DNA of 64,000 nucleotides from Actinopolyspora saharensis (GCF_900100925.1 NZ_FNKO01000002.1:1674001-1738000), one strand, 5' to 3'; shown: positions 1-9,221, numbered from the stretch's first letter. Numbers and translations are program-made. The notes: generated from the letters alone by a model not told the origin.

Positions 1-1
1 G

Positions 2-205
2 GACGTGTTCGTGCTGTTCAAGCACCTCAACCCCCCGCTTTCCACCGACGAGCCGCGGCGCGCCGAGCTGCGGGCGCGTTACCTGACCCTGGTGCTGCCC
101 GGCCTGCGGGACGGCTCGATCCCGCTCCCGGGAGCGGCTCCGGACTGGGACGAGCTGCGGCGGATGTGCGAGACCGGAGCGGACTCTACTCACTCGGAAG
201 GGTGA
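2..205 (+). CDS. C-terminal fragment, probable TetR-family regulator (5' end outside window)
   Basis: The frame is open from the first base and stops at TGA 203-205, so this is the tail of a gene that begins before the window. The 66 or so visible residues are helical, with an LFKHLNPPL stretch and a RARYLTLVLPGLR helix, and end in a short polar tail. That pattern resembles the C-terminal ligand-binding and dimerisation half of TetR regulators. No DNA-binding domain is visible, so the family is an inference from a short fragment. An internal GTG at position 5 exists but is unlikely to be a real start. Confidence 0.45.
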   Translation, partial: DVFVLFKHLNPPLSTDEPRRAELRARYLTLVLPGLRDGSIPLPGAAPDWDELRRMCETGADSTHSEG

Positions 206-312
206 GTCGGTCCCGGGTGGGCGGTCCGCGCCGCCGCGGAATCCGCGGTTAGCGGCGGAATCGTAAGGCAGGTGATCTTCGCAGTGTTTCACCGGCGGAC
301 TACCCTGCGCGT

Positions 313-1095
313 GTGGGCATACCTGCATGGGTCTGGTTCGTCGTGGCGGCCGTCGCGATCGCGGCAGGCGTCGCGCTGCTGATCACCGACCGCGCGCGGC
401 GGACGGCAAAAAACCGGGAAAGACGACGTTGGGCGGCGCTGCGCGGATGGCAGTTCGCCGAGTACGACCAGGTGCTGCCGACCAAGTGGCAATGCGGTTT
501 GCTGCCGCAGTACAGCGGTGCCGTGGCCACCGACATCGTCGCGGGGTCCACTTTCACCGCCGACGGTCGGCGCCAGGTCTCGGTGCTCGACCTGGTGGTC
601 GGTGGCAGGACCGTGGCGGTGCTGGTCGGGTTGCGGTGCCGCAGGCCGATCGCGACCACGCTGGAGTTGTGGCTGCCGGAGGTGCCCGTGCCGCACGAGT
701 CCGAACTGGACCTGCTCGGTCCGGTCGGGTCGCGCTACGCGTTCGTGGGCGATGTGGCCACGGCACGTCCGAACGTCACCCCCGACGTGGTGGACGCCGT
801 CGAGGAGTTCGGTGACGACGTCACCGTGGTCTGGGCAGAGAGCGACTGGGTGCTGGCCGCGCTCGAGCCCGGTGCCGCCGATCCCGCGCAGCTGGAGAGC
901 GTCCTGCGCGCCCTCGGACAGCTGGCCGACCTGGTCGATCCGTTCGAAGTGGACCCCAACGAGGACCGGCCTTCCGAGCACTCCGCGCCGAACGAAGCAG
1001 TGGAGGAAGCGGTGGAGGAGTCCGCCGACGACGCGGTCGCCGAGGTCGACACCGAGGTCGGGCGGAGCAGGTCGGTCGAGGACGGAACCGCCTGA
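313..1095 (+). CDS. Single-pass membrane-anchored protein of unknown function
   Basis: This is a 260-residue protein starting at GTG 313. One hydrophobic segment at residues 4-24 is followed by an Arg-rich stop-transfer sequence, which places the rest in the cytoplasm. The middle (residues 40-200) is a compact mixed domain with no motif I recognise. The last 50 residues are very acidic (Glu, Asp, Ala) and probably disordered. A strong hairpin terminator follows at 1135-1174, so the gene is probably transcribed alone. It resembles unnamed proteins of Pseudonocardiales, but no function can be assigned. Confidence 0.7.
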   Translation: MGIPAWVWFVVAAVAIAAGVALLITDRARRTAKNRERRRWAALRGWQFAEYDQVLPTKWQCGLLPQYSGAVATDIVAGSTFTADGRRQVSVLDLVVGGRTVAVLVGLRCRRPIATTLELWLPEVPVPHESELDLLGPVGSRYAFVGDVATARPNVTPDVVDAVEEFGDDVTVVWAESDWVLAALEPGAADPAQLESVLRALGQLADLVDPFEVDPNEDRPSEHSAPNEAVEEAVEESADDAVAEVDTEVGRSRSVEDGTA

Positions 1096-1134
1096 CCCCC
1101 GGTGCGGCAGCGGTCCCCGCGTGAGGGGAGTTCT

Positions 1135-1201
1135 CGGTGGGCGGACGGTTCCCCGCGGAGCCGTCCGCCCACCGGTGTGCTCGTCCCGCGGGGGCGAGCA
1201 C
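1135..1201 (+). terminator. Two stacked hairpins, intrinsic terminator
   Basis: Positions 1135-1148 pair perfectly with 1161-1174 (14 bp, 12-nt loop). A second hairpin, 1177-1183 with 1195-1201 (7 bp), follows at once. There is no U-run, as is usual in high-GC actinomycetes. It lies 40 nt after the stop of the upstream gene and before the next promoter region. Confidence 0.7.
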
Positions 1202-1282
1202 CGAGCGGAGGGGCTTCTCCCGGGCGCCGCGGGACGGCTCCGCGGGGTGGTCCCGGTCGCGTGCGCGGGTAGGCTGCGGGAC

Positions 1283-2056
1283 ATGTCTACCGCTCTCGTG
1301 ACCGGTGCGACGGCTGGGATCGGACGGGCTTTCGCCCGCCGGCTAGCCGCAGAAGGCCATGATCTGGTGCTGGTTGCCCGCGACTCGGAACGGCTGCGCT
1401 TGCTGGCGGAGCAGCTGCGCGAGCGCTACGGGACGGCCTGCGAGCCGATCCCGGCCGATCTGACCGACCAGGACGCCCTCCGCGAGGTCGAGCAGCGCCT
1501 CGAGGACCCCACCCGGCCGATCGACCTGTTGGTGAACAACGCGGGCTTCGGGACCTCGGGGGCCTTCTGGGACACCGACCCGGAAACCCTGCGCACGCAG
1601 GTCGAGCTGAACGTGACGGCAGTGCTGCGGCTGACCCGCGCCGCCGTTCCGGTGATGCGCGGGCTGGGGCGCGGCGACGTGATCAACGTGTCCAGCGTGG
1701 CCGGTTTCTTCCCGATGTCCGGGTCGACGTACTCGGCCACGAAGTCCTGGGTCACCACCTTCTCCGAGGGGCTTTCCGCCTCGTTGGCGGGCAGCGGGGT
1801 GCGCGTGATGGCGCTGTGCCCCGGGTTCACCCGCACCGAGTTCCACCAGCGGGCCCAGCTGGAGATGAGCGGGCTGCCGCGTGCCTTCTGGCTGGACGCG
1901 GACGACCTGGTGCACGGGGCGATGGACGACCTCCGGAAGGGCAGGACGGTCTCCGTTCCCGGAGCGCAGTACAAGGCGCTCGTGTTCCTGGGACGGCTGG
2001 TGCCGAACTGGTTGCAGCGGATCATCGTGACCAGGGCCGCCCCCGGGCGCACCTGA
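1283..2056 (+). CDS. Short-chain dehydrogenase/reductase (SDR)
   Basis: This 257-residue classical SDR is predicted to be an NAD(P)H-dependent oxidoreductase of the cytoplasm. The Rossmann motif [10 protein letters not shown] lies at residues 7-16, NNAG near 88-91, and the catalytic Ser-Tyr-Lys set appears as NVSS, then YSATK. An Arg in LVARDSER after the second strand suggests an NADP preference. The C-terminus is hydrophobic ([16 protein letters not shown]), as in SDRs that act on lipids or associate with membranes. ATG 1283 was chosen because the Rossmann strand starts three residues later. The substrate cannot be told from sequence. Confidence 0.88.
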   Translation: MSTALVTGATAGIGRAFARRLAAEGHDLVLVARDSERLRLLAEQLRERYGTACEPIPADLTDQDALREVEQRLEDPTRPIDLLVNNAGFGTSGAFWDTDPETLRTQVELNVTAVLRLTRAAVPVMRGLGRGDVINVSSVAGFFPMSGSTYSATKSWVTTFSEGLSASLAGSGVRVMALCPGFTRTEFHQRAQLEMSGLPRAFWLDADDLVHGAMDDLRKGRTVSVPGAQYKALVFLGRLVPNWLQRIIVTRAAPGRT

Positions 2057-2182
2057 TCGGTTCCCCGCTCGGTGGTGTTCGGTAGCGCGATCGAGGCCAC
2101 GCGGCTGATGCTGCACGGCCTCGACCGCGTCGGGCTGCTGGGGCAGCCGGGGAGGTTCTCTCGGAGGGCGCCGGCCACAGTC

Positions 2183-2206
2183 GAAAGTGAAATTTGGTCA
2201 CTTTTC
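2183..2206. promoter_or_regulatory. AT-rich inverted repeat upstream of methyltransferase
   Basis: AAAGTGA (2184-2190) and TCACTTT (2198-2204) form a perfect 7-bp inverted repeat around AATTTGG, in an unusually AT-rich patch within a 290-bp intergenic region. It could be an operator or part of the promoter of the methyltransferase at 2348. There is no direct evidence of which protein would bind. Confidence 0.35.
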
Positions 2207-2347
2207 CTTTCGGGGTGGGAAAAGCCGGTTCCGGGATCGCTGCTAGTTTTTCGGAAAAGGCGACGGCGGTAGAGCGAAAGCGACGTGGCGGTGTCCGCAG
2301 CGTCCGGCCGTCCCGTTTCACCACGATTGTCCGCGAGGAATCGGAGA

Positions 2348-3214
2348 ATGCTCATGTCGAACCCGACCGAAGTGGGTTCCGCGATACCCTCCACCGATGT
2401 CGAGAGCGCCTACGAGCTCTTCGCGCCGCTGGCGGAGAAGTACTGGGGCCCCGATCTGCACAACGGCTACTGGTACGGCGAGCAGGACGACACCTCGCTG
2501 GAGGAGGCTTCGCGGCGACTGACCGAGTTAGTCGCCGACCGGCTCCGCGTCGGCCCGGGCGACCGGGTGCTGGACGTCGGCTGCGGAAACGGCAGGCCCG
2601 CCGTCTCGGTGGGCACCGGCACCGGTGCCCAGGTCACCGGGGTGGACGTCAACAGGAGCGCACTGGCCGCGGCGTCCGAGCACGCCGCCGCCAACGGGCT
2701 CGGCGACCGGGTCGCCTTCGAGTGCGCGGACGCGCTCGACCTCCCGTTCCGGCCGGGAAGCTTCGACGCCGCGCTGCTGATCGAGTCCTCGCTGCACTTC
2801 GAACTGGACGAACTCCTCCCGAGCCTCGCCGGAATGCTGCGTCCCGCGGGGCGGCTGGTGCTGGAGACGCCCTACGCGAAAGTGCCGATGAACGAGCGGA
2901 TGCGGCAGCGCACCGCCGAGTACTACGAGATGATCCAGGCGGTGTCCCTGGAGACCCTGCCACGTCATCTCGAGGTCGCGGGCGCTGTCGAGCTGGAACC
3001 GGTGGAGTTCCTCGACATCACCGAGAACACGGCGCAGACGTGGCCGCGTGCTCTGGAGCGGCTGCGGGAGAACTGGTCCGAGATCGAGCGGGTGCTCGGC
3101 TCCGAGGTCGCCGAGCGCGCCGTGCGGGTGGTCGACGACTGGCGCGCCGTTCCGGAGATCGGGTTCATGGTCATGACGCTGCGCCGCCGGGAACGTGATT
3201 CCGAGGCGGGCTGA
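2348..3214 (+). CDS. SAM-dependent small-molecule methyltransferase (RebM/MycE-like)
   Basis: This is a 288-residue class I methyltransferase. Motif I (VLDVGCGNGRPAV) is near residues 76-88, motif II ends in GVDVN, and motif IV is FDAALLIESSLHF. The opening NGYWYGEQDDTSLEEA pattern is typical of actinomycete O- or C-methyltransferases acting on sugars and natural products such as RebM-type enzymes. GAGGAA about 7 nt upstream supports ATG 2348; ATG 2354 is the alternative. No biosynthetic genes flank it, so the substrate is unknown. A long hairpin follows at 3327-3376. Confidence 0.8.
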   Translation: MLMSNPTEVGSAIPSTDVESAYELFAPLAEKYWGPDLHNGYWYGEQDDTSLEEASRRLTELVADRLRVGPGDRVLDVGCGNGRPAVSVGTGTGAQVTGVDVNRSALAAASEHAAANGLGDRVAFECADALDLPFRPGSFDAALLIESSLHFELDELLPSLAGMLRPAGRLVLETPYAKVPMNERMRQRTAEYYEMIQAVSLETLPRHLEVAGAVELEPVEFLDITENTAQTWPRALERLRENWSEIERVLGSEVAERAVRVVDDWRAVPEIGFMVMTLRRRERDSEAG

Positions 3215-3326
3215 GCGGTGTGCTCCGCGTTCCCCGTCCGCGGGGAATTAGGTGCGCTTCGGCCCGTCGGGGCGCCGGGGAGGGGCGCACCGATCGACGA
3301 CTCGACCGGGGCGCACGAGGCGTGCT

Positions 3327-3376
3327 CGCGGGTTCGTGGCCCCGGGGAAGCACGGGGAGGAGGCCACGAACCCGCG
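3327..3376. terminator. Bidirectional terminator between convergent genes
   Basis: Positions 3327-3341 pair perfectly with 3362-3376 (15 bp, 20-nt loop). The hairpin lies between the 3' ends of the methyltransferase (plus) and the GNAT gene (minus), so it can serve both. Confidence 0.7.
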
Positions 3377-3399
3377 TGGTCTGCGCGTCGGGTCGGTCC

Positions 3400-3897
3400 T
3401 CACGCTTCGCTCGCGGCGACTTCCACGGCCCGGTCGGGTGTCTTGATCCACTCGAGGCTGGGAGCGGCGAACAGGCTCACGGTGGTCAGTTCGGTGAAGC
3501 CGAGCGAGCGCGCGAGCAGCTTGGACTGCCGGTTCGCGGTGGCGATGTCGGCGACCACCCTGGTGGCTCCCGCGCCGTAGAGCGCCCGGAGGCTCGCGTC
3601 GGCGAGTTTGCTGGCCAGTGCTCTGCCCTGGAAACCGGGCCGCAGCGCGATCCACTCGACGTGCCCCCAGTGCTGGTGGGTCAGGAAGGGCATGGACGCC
3701 AGGATGAATCCGACCACGGCACCTTCGGAGTGGGCCACGTGGCAGGCCTCCGGCTGCTGGTCCAGGTGCTTGGCGATGGCGCTCAGCGACCAGGTGGAGT
3801 ACGGGAATTCATCGGTGTCGAAAACATCGTTGCCCGTTTTGAGCACTTCGGGTACGTCCTCGGACGTCATGGGACGTATGTCAGCGATTGATGTCAT
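3400..3897 (-). CDS. GNAT-family N-acetyltransferase
   Basis: This 165-residue protein has a single GNAT fold. The core runs from the IRPMTSEDVPEVL opening through a beta-strand VVGFILASM to the acetyl-CoA pyrophosphate-binding segment LRPGFQGRALASKL (residues 90-103) and the usual LARSLGFTE near 130-140, ending in an extension. The acyl acceptor is not predictable. It is transcribed divergently from pyrE across a 174-bp AT-rich intergenic region (3898-4071) that should hold both promoters. The start is ATG at 3897. Confidence 0.82.
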   Translation of the reverse strand: MTSIADIRPMTSEDVPEVLKTGNDVFDTDEFPYSTWSLSAIAKHLDQQPEACHVAHSEGAVVGFILASMPFLTHQHWGHVEWIALRPGFQGRALASKLADASLRALYGAGATRVVADIATANRQSKLLARSLGFTELTTVSLFAAPSLEWIKTPDRAVEVAASEA

Positions 3898-4071
3898 GGC
3901 GGGAATAGTAACCGGCGGGGATTGTTTTGTTCGCCTATCCCTGGTGTGCACTCTTTCGAGTGATCCATTTCTAATTTGTCGGAAAAATGGGTCCGTTCTG
4001 TTGCTCTTTTTCTCACTCTTCCGGGGGAGCAGCGATAAAGATCGTGCGAGCGGGCGGTATGCTTTCCCGCC

Positions 4072-4638
4072 GTGGAGGAACAAGCCGCACACACTGCTGT
4101 GGATCGACAGAGCCGCGACAGGCTCGCCGGGCTCGTTCGGGACCTGACGGTCGTGCACGAGCCGGTCACCCTGTCCTCGGGTAGGCGGGCGGACTACTAC
4201 GTGGACCTGCGCAGGGCCACGCTGCACCACGACGCGGCACCGCTGATCGGTTCCCTGCTGCGCCGGCTCACGTCGGACTGGGACTACGCCGCCGTCGGCG
4301 GGCTCACCCTGGGCGCGGACCCCGTCGCCGCCGCCGTGCTGCACGCGAGCGGGCAGCCGCTCGACGCCTTCGTGGTGCGCAAGGACACCAAGCAGCACGG
4401 CATGCAGCGCCGCATCGAGGGGCCGGACGTGACCGGCCGCAGGGTTCTCGCCGTCGAGGACACCTCCACCACCGGCGACAGCGTGCTCACGGCCGTCGAG
4501 GCCCTGCGCGAGGCCGACGCGGAGATCGTGGGCGTGGCCACCGTGGTGGACCGGGACACCGGCGCGCGCGAGGCCATCGAAGAGGCCGGGCTCCCGTACC
4601 GCTCCCTGCTGGGGCTCTCCGACCTTGGGCTGGCATGA
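4072..4638 (+). CDS. pyrE: Orotate phosphoribosyltransferase
   Basis: PyrE joins orotate and PRPP to make orotidine 5'-phosphate in pyrimidine synthesis. The 188-residue length fits the family. The PRPP-binding loop VLAVEDTSTTGDSV lies at residues 125-138, the substrate loop SSGRRADYYVDLR at 35-47, and the flexible catalytic loop VRKDTKQHG at 102-110. GTG 4072 was chosen because the conserved fold begins soon after. The next gene, a TrmH-type methyltransferase, starts 58 nt downstream. A pyrE and TrmH-like neighbourhood is also known in mycobacteria (Rv0382c, Rv0380c). Confidence 0.95.
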   Translation: MEEQAAHTAVDRQSRDRLAGLVRDLTVVHEPVTLSSGRRADYYVDLRRATLHHDAAPLIGSLLRRLTSDWDYAAVGGLTLGADPVAAAVLHASGQPLDAFVVRKDTKQHGMQRRIEGPDVTGRRVLAVEDTSTTGDSVLTAVEALREADAEIVGVATVVDRDTGAREAIEEAGLPYRSLLGLSDLGLA

Positions 4639-4696
4639 CGGCGGTGATCCGGCGGCGGACGCGCCGGAGCGCGCCACGCGTTCGCGGGGAGGTGCG

Positions 4697-5428
4697 GTGA
4701 CTCCGGAGAGTGTCCCCGCCGTGGACGGCGGAACCGAGAACGAAGAGCGAAATTCAGCCGAACGAGTGAGCCCGGAGCGGGCCACGGCCGAGCCGGGACC
4801 CACCGAGTGGGGGACGGCTCCGGTCGGGGTCGGCCCCTGGGAGGGGGAGTGGCCGGACGACGAGCGCTACGACCCCGAACTGCTCGAGCACGGGGACCGG
4901 CGCAACGTCGTGGACCAGTACCGGTACTGGCACCGCTCGGCCATCGTGGCCGACCTCGACCGCCGCAGGCACGGTTTCCACGTGGCCATCGAGAACTTCC
5001 AGCACGACCACAACATCGGAACGGTCGTGCGCACGGCGAACGCTTTCGCCGCGCGGGCCGTGCACATCGTGGGCCGCAGGAGGTGGAACAGGCGCGGGGC
5101 GATGGTCACCGACCGCTACCAGCACGTCAGCCACCACCCCGATCTCGACGAGCTGCGCGACTACGCCGACGGGAACGGGCTGCGGATCGTCGCGGTGGAC
5201 AACACCCCGGGGGCCGAGCCCCTCGAGCGGGCGACGCTGCCGCGTGACTGCGTGCTGCTGTTTGGCCAGGAGGGACCCGGACTGGGGGACGACTCGCGGC
5301 GGATCGCCGACCAGGTGGTCTCCATAGCCCAGTTCGGCTCCACCCGCTCGATCAACGCGGGGGTGGCCGCGGGGATAGTGATGCACACCTGGGTGCGGCA
5401 GCACGCCGACCTCACCAACTCCTGGTGA
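4697..5428 (+). CDS. TrmH/SpoU-family RNA 2'-O-ribose methyltransferase
   Basis: This 243-residue SPOUT methyltransferase should 2'-O-methylate tRNA or rRNA using SAM. Its three family motifs are present: motif 1 NIGTVVRTANAF (107-117, catalytic Arg112), motif 2 LLFGQEGPGL (187-196) and motif 3 SINAGVAAGIV (218-228). These form the knot that binds SAM. The first 60 residues are acidic and low in complexity. GTG 4697 follows a strong GGGGAGG, which decides the start. It lies just downstream of pyrE and is probably co-transcribed. The exact target nucleotide is unknown. Confidence 0.9.
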   Translation: MTPESVPAVDGGTENEERNSAERVSPERATAEPGPTEWGTAPVGVGPWEGEWPDDERYDPELLEHGDRRNVVDQYRYWHRSAIVADLDRRRHGFHVAIENFQHDHNIGTVVRTANAFAARAVHIVGRRRWNRRGAMVTDRYQHVSHHPDLDELRDYADGNGLRIVAVDNTPGAEPLERATLPRDCVLLFGQEGPGLGDDSRRIADQVVSIAQFGSTRSINAGVAAGIVMHTWVRQHADLTNSW

Positions 5429-5667
5429 CCGATTCCACGGGCGTCGTGCCCACCGGTGACCGGAGCGCAGGACCTCCGCGCGGCGGGGCCGGGGCGTGTC
5501 GCCCTGATAGCGGACCGTTCACGAGCCGGTGGCATCATGAGGACATCTCCACCGCGTGACATCCACGCGTTCCGGTCGATCCACGTGGAGCCCTCCGCGG
5601 GTGGATTCTTCCGGTGACCGCTGAAGGAAGCCGGTGTCAGCCGACGTCCCACAACGAAAAGCAGGTC

Positions 5668-6606
5668 ATGGTCAAATCAGCACGCTCGTATCTGGCTAAT
5701 CTGGTCCGAGGGGGACTGATCGGCACCGCCGAGATCGTTCCCGGCGTAAGCGGCGGAACGATCGCCCTGGTCACCGGTATCTACGAAGCCCTCATCGGCT
5801 CGGCCGGTCATCTGCTCAGCGGGCTCAGGATGGCGGTGGCCGACGTTCCGCGCGGGGCGGGGCTCTCCAGGGCTTCCGCCGAGCTGCGGCGGGTGCGCTG
5901 GGACGTGGTGCTTCCGGCGCTGATCGGCCTGGTCTGCGCCGCGCTGATCGCGGCCAAGCTGCTCGAACCGGTGCTGCACGACCACCCGGTCGCCTCGAAC
6001 GCGGTGTTCTTCGGCCTGGTGCTGGCCTCGCTGTGGGTTCCGATCTCGATGGTCGGGCGCCCGTGGCGGGCCTCGGACGTGCTGACCGCGGTCGTGGTGG
6101 CCGCGATCGCCTTCGTGCTCACGAGCCTGCCCCCGACCTCGATAGCGCCGAATCCGGTGGTCGTGGCGCTGGCCGCGGCCGTCGCGGTGTGCGCCCTGGT
6201 GCTGCCCGGGGTTTCCGGCTCCTTCTTCCTGCTCTCGTTCGGGCTGTACGAGACGACGATCTCGGCGCTCAACGACCGGGACCTGGGCTACATCGCCACC
6301 TTCGCGCTCGGGGCGGTCATCGGCCTGGGGCTGTTCGTCAAGCTGCTGCAGTGGCTGCTCGAACACCGCAGGCGGATCACCCTGGTGGTTATGACCGGTG
6401 TGATGGCCGGTTGCCTGCGGGCGCTGTGGCCGTGGCAGACCGAGGGGCGCGCCCTGCAGGCCCCCTCGGGCGACGCGGGCGTGATCGCCCTGTTCTTCCT
6501 GCTCGGAGTGGCCCTGGTCACCGCCGTGCTGCTCGTCGAGCGCCTGGTGCTGCGCAGCAGGACGACGGCCGAGTCACCGACGGAGCAGATCACCCGGGTG
6601 AGCTGA
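5668..6606 (+). CDS. DUF368 family membrane protein (PopT-like undecaprenyl-phosphate translocase)
   Basis: This is a 312-residue polytopic protein with about eight to nine hydrophobic segments. The family signature GGLIGTAEIVPGVSGGTIALVTGIYE is recognised near the N-terminus (about residues 15-40), and its inverted-repeat partner, with VLPGVSGSFFLLSFGLYE, lies around residues 180-197. DUF368 proteins have been shown to return undecaprenyl phosphate across the cytoplasmic membrane for reuse in wall polymer synthesis. That role is carried over here by family membership. The start is ATG 5668; translation could begin further upstream, but the conserved region starts after it. Confidence 0.85.
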   Translation: MVKSARSYLANLVRGGLIGTAEIVPGVSGGTIALVTGIYEALIGSAGHLLSGLRMAVADVPRGAGLSRASAELRRVRWDVVLPALIGLVCAALIAAKLLEPVLHDHPVASNAVFFGLVLASLWVPISMVGRPWRASDVLTAVVVAAIAFVLTSLPPTSIAPNPVVVALAAAVAVCALVLPGVSGSFFLLSFGLYETTISALNDRDLGYIATFALGAVIGLGLFVKLLQWLLEHRRRITLVVMTGVMAGCLRALWPWQTEGRALQAPSGDAGVIALFFLLGVALVTAVLLVERLVLRSRTTAESPTEQITRVS

Positions 6607-6713
6607 AGCCGCGTCCGGCTCTCGGGCAGGCGGCCCCGGGCGAAGCCCTCGTCGGAAGTTCGGGGAGGGGCGGGGCTCGGTCCGCCGATCCGCGGGGGCG
6701 GTCGCGCGGTGGT

Positions 6714-6941
6714 TCAGTGCAGCGTGAGCACTCCTGCCACCGCCCCCGCCGCGACACCGAGCAGCAGCGCGAACAGCAGCACGGACAGCACGGGCAGCTT
6801 CCGCCGCCTCGGACTCCGCGGTGGAGCGGGCGGCGGACTCGTCGGTTGAGCGTTGCCCGCGGCCTGCGCCTGCAGGGCCGCCGACAGCATCCGCTCGGGA
6901 GGCTGGTTCTCGCCGCTGCCGCCGCTCGTCGAGGCGTTCAT
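6714..6941 (-). CDS. Small tail-anchored membrane protein
   Basis: This 75-residue protein has a polar, Pro-rich N-terminal half (PPPAPPRSPRRRKLP), and residues 50-73 form one hydrophobic helix ending at the C-terminus. That suggests a cytoplasmic tail held by a C-terminal anchor. It is read towards DUF368 (convergent) and lies 124 nt downstream of nagA on the same strand. No family is recognised. Confidence 0.6.
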   Translation of the reverse strand: MNASTSGGSGENQPPERMLSAALQAQAAGNAQPTSPPPAPPRSPRRRKLPVLSVLLFALLLGVAAGAVAGVLTLH

Positions 6942-7065
6942 ACTTCCACTGTAGGTCCGCGGGCCGTGGTGCGTCGCCGGCGGACTCCCGCCCGGTGCGG
7001 GGCCGAGTGCCCCGGAACCGGACGCGCCCTCCCAGCCGGACGCGCCTTCCCCGCCCGGGCGCAGC

Positions 7066-8220
7066 TCAGCCGGACGCGGCGCGGCGGCCGCCGTCCTTGA
7101 GCACCTCGGTGGGGCGCAGCTGCTCGTCCAGCACCACCAGGTCGGCGGCCAGCCCGGAGCGGATCGAACCGACCCGCCCGGACAGCCCGAGCTGCTCGGC
7201 CGGCCTGGTGGAGCAGGCCGCCACCGCCTCGGTCACGTCGAGCCCGCAGCGCAGGACCAGGTTGCGCAGCGCGGTGTCCATGGTCAACGTGCTGCCCGCC
7301 AGGGAACCGTCCTCCAGGCGCGGTTCCCCACCGGAGACGGTCAGCGGCAGCTCGCCGAGTTCGTACCGGCCGTCGCCCGCGTCGGTGGCGCTGATCGCGT
7401 CCGTGACAGCGACGGTTCGGGCAGTTCCCGCGTGGCGGGCGACCAGCCGGGCCACGGTCGGGTGCAGGTGCACCATGTCGCAGATCAGCTCGACGGTGAC
7501 CCGCTCGTCGTCGAGCAGCGTGCCGACCGGTCCCGGTTCGCGGTGGTGCAGCGGCCGCATCCCGTTGAAGAGGTGGGTGGCCACGGTGGCTCCCGCGTCG
7601 ACGGCGGGCTCGACCTGCTCGGCGAGCGCGTCCGTGTGGCCGATGGCGACCGTGACCCCCGAGGCGGTGAGCTGGCGGATCGCTTCCACCGCCCCGTCCA
7701 GTTCGGGGGCCAGCGTGACCATCCGGATCGCCCCTTCACCGGCGTCGAGCAGCTCGTCGACGGACTCCCGGTCGGGCGAGCGCAGCATCGACGTGTCGTG
7801 CGCGCCGCAGCGCACGGAGGAGAGGAAGGGGCCTTCCAGGTGGATGCCCGCCAGGTCCCCGTTCGAGACGGGCCCGAGCAGTGCCCGTACCTGCTCACGC
7901 AGCCGGGGGATGGAAGCCGTGACCAGGCTGGCCACCAGCGTGGTGGTGCCGTGGGAGCGGTGCGTGGCCACCGTCCGCTCGATCTGTTCGGGGTCCTGGC
8001 TGGTCAGTGAGCCACCGCCGCCGCCGTGGCAGTGCATGTCCACGAATCCGGGCACGATCCAACTCCCCGTGAGGTCCGCGGGTCGGTCCCCCGGAGCTGG
8101 GCCCTCACCGACCTCGGCGATCCTGCCGTCCGCGATGCGGACCCAGCCGTTTTCCAGGACTCCTTCGTCGGTGACGATCCGACCGCCGATCGTGGTCGGC
8201 GCGGTTGGTTCGGTGCTCAC
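7066..8220 (-). CDS. nagA: N-acetylglucosamine-6-phosphate deacetylase
   Basis: NagA removes acetate from GlcNAc-6-P, feeding amino sugars into glycolysis and wall synthesis. The 384-residue length is typical. The amidohydrolase metal motif DMHCHGGGG holds His63 and His65. The metal-ligand Glu sits in IHLEGPFLS, later His ligands in AIGHTDA and ATHLFNGM, and the catalytic Asp in AVTDAIS. The start is GTG 8220, which follows GGAAGGAA; an upstream extension would add a non-conserved Arg-rich stretch. No PTS or nag regulator genes are adjacent. Confidence 0.93.
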   Translation of the reverse strand: MSTEPTAPTTIGGRIVTDEGVLENGWVRIADGRIAEVGEGPAPGDRPADLTGSWIVPGFVDMHCHGGGGGSLTSQDPEQIERTVATHRSHGTTTLVASLVTASIPRLREQVRALLGPVSNGDLAGIHLEGPFLSSVRCGAHDTSMLRSPDRESVDELLDAGEGAIRMVTLAPELDGAVEAIRQLTASGVTVAIGHTDALAEQVEPAVDAGATVATHLFNGMRPLHHREPGPVGTLLDDERVTVELICDMVHLHPTVARLVARHAGTARTVAVTDAISATDAGDGRYELGELPLTVSGGEPRLEDGSLAGSTLTMDTALRNLVLRCGLDVTEAVAACSTRPAEQLGLSGRVGSIRSGLAADLVVLDEQLRPTEVLKDGGRRAASG

Positions 8221-8384
8221 GGTGTCGGCGTTCCTTCCAGGGAGGCGGCAGTGCGCACGGGACCGGAGTGCGGCGTGCGACATCGAACCGGGCGCCCCGT
8301 GCTGTCGGGCGGGTGTTGCGAGTGCGTCCCCCCGATTCTACTTTGGTCTACACCAGCTGCTGTAGACGAATCGACGGTGCCTGC

Positions 8385-8513
8385 TGCTTGGCGGTGCCGA
8401 CTGCTCGGGCTCACAGCGCTCGCGTTGGACAGTGCCCCTTGGTCGGGAGTAGCTGCTCAAGAGCGTGCCCAACGCAGCAAGGCGCCGACTCACATGCCGG
8501 CTGAGCAACCACC
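8385..8513 (-). repeat. Dispersed intergenic repeat, copy A
   Basis: Reading the minus strand, the segment 8513-8457 matches 16464-16520 at 53 of 57 bases, and the core CCAACGCGAGCGCTGTGAGC (8429-8410) is identical to 16681-16700 and 30249-30268. It fills the gap between the 3' end of the sigma factor gene and the 5' side of nagA. There is no coding role or transposase, and related copies lie at 16.5, 27.4, 30.3 and 33.5 kb. Confidence 0.8.
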
Positions 8514-8540
8514 TGCGCGAGCCGCCACGAGCACTGATCC

Positions 8541-9125
8541 TCAGGAAGTGCCGAGGTGCTTCTGCAAGGCCTCCAGGGCCCGACTGGCCGTCGACTTCAC
8601 CGTCCCCTTGGACACGCCGGTGGCCTCGGCGATCTCGCCCTCGGACATGTTCCCGTAGTAACGCAGCACGAGGACCTCGCGCTGGCGCCGTGGCAGGTGC
8701 CCGAGAGCCGTGACGATCGCCTGGTGCTCGGTCGACAGCATCGCCAGGGACTCCGCGGAGCGCGCGTCCGGCTGGTGCGGGGGCTGGTACTCCCGCGCGG
8801 TCTTGCGACGGCGCAGCACCGAGCGGCTGCCGTTGACCACGGCCGTGCGCAGGTAGCCGACCGCGGCCTTGGAGTCGCGCAGCTGGGACCAGTTGCGGTA
8901 CAGCCCGGTGAAGGCCTCCTGGACCACGTCCTCGGCGGTGGCCGGATCGTCCACCAGCAGGATCGCGAGCCGCACCATGCGCATCTGCTGCTGGCGGTAG
9001 AGGTCCTCCAGCCTCAGCGGTGCGTCCTGGGTCTCCTCCTGCTCCCCCGAGCCGTCCAGGGTGCGTAGGTGGCCGAGAGTGCGCTCGACCGAGCGCTCGA
9101 TTCCGCTGGTTCCGTCCCCGATCAC
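8541..9125 (-). CDS. SigE-family ECF RNA polymerase sigma factor
   Basis: This 194-residue group IV sigma factor has region 2 at about residues 45-110 (LAILLVDDPATAEDVVQEAFTGLY), which recognises the -10 element and melts DNA. Region 4 lies at 130-190 (LPRRQREVLVLRYYGNMS, then EIAEATGVSKGTVKSTASRAL), the helix-turn-helix for the -35 element. The first 40 residues are polar. GTG 9125 has GGAG just upstream and leaves room for a divergent promoter with the gene at 9222; longer starts would overlap that gene. No anti-sigma gene is adjacent. Confidence 0.87.
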   Translation of the reverse strand: MIGDGTSGIERSVERTLGHLRTLDGSGEQEETQDAPLRLEDLYRQQQMRMVRLAILLVDDPATAEDVVQEAFTGLYRNWSQLRDSKAAVGYLRTAVVNGSRSVLRRRKTAREYQPPHQPDARSAESLAMLSTEHQAIVTALGHLPRRQREVLVLRYYGNMSEGEIAEATGVSKGTVKSTASRALEALQKHLGTS

Positions 9126-9221
9126 GACTCCGCAAGGTACCGTCCGCGAAGGGGGTGCGTCTGCTAACCCGGTAATGTCCGCAAGGAACTCGTTACAATC
9201 GCTCGCGCGAGGAGTCCCCGC

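Noticed and set aside
289..1284. Minus-strand 331-codon frame opposite the membrane-anchored protein
   Set aside because: No ribosome binding site and an arginine, proline and glycine-biased composition; the plus-strand gene has a clear membrane segment.
8457..8513. A short reading frame shared by repeat copies A and B (SRHVSRRLA-like)
   Set aside because: The frame lies within repeats, has no start signals, and is open on account of base composition; the shared unit is best explained as DNA repeat.
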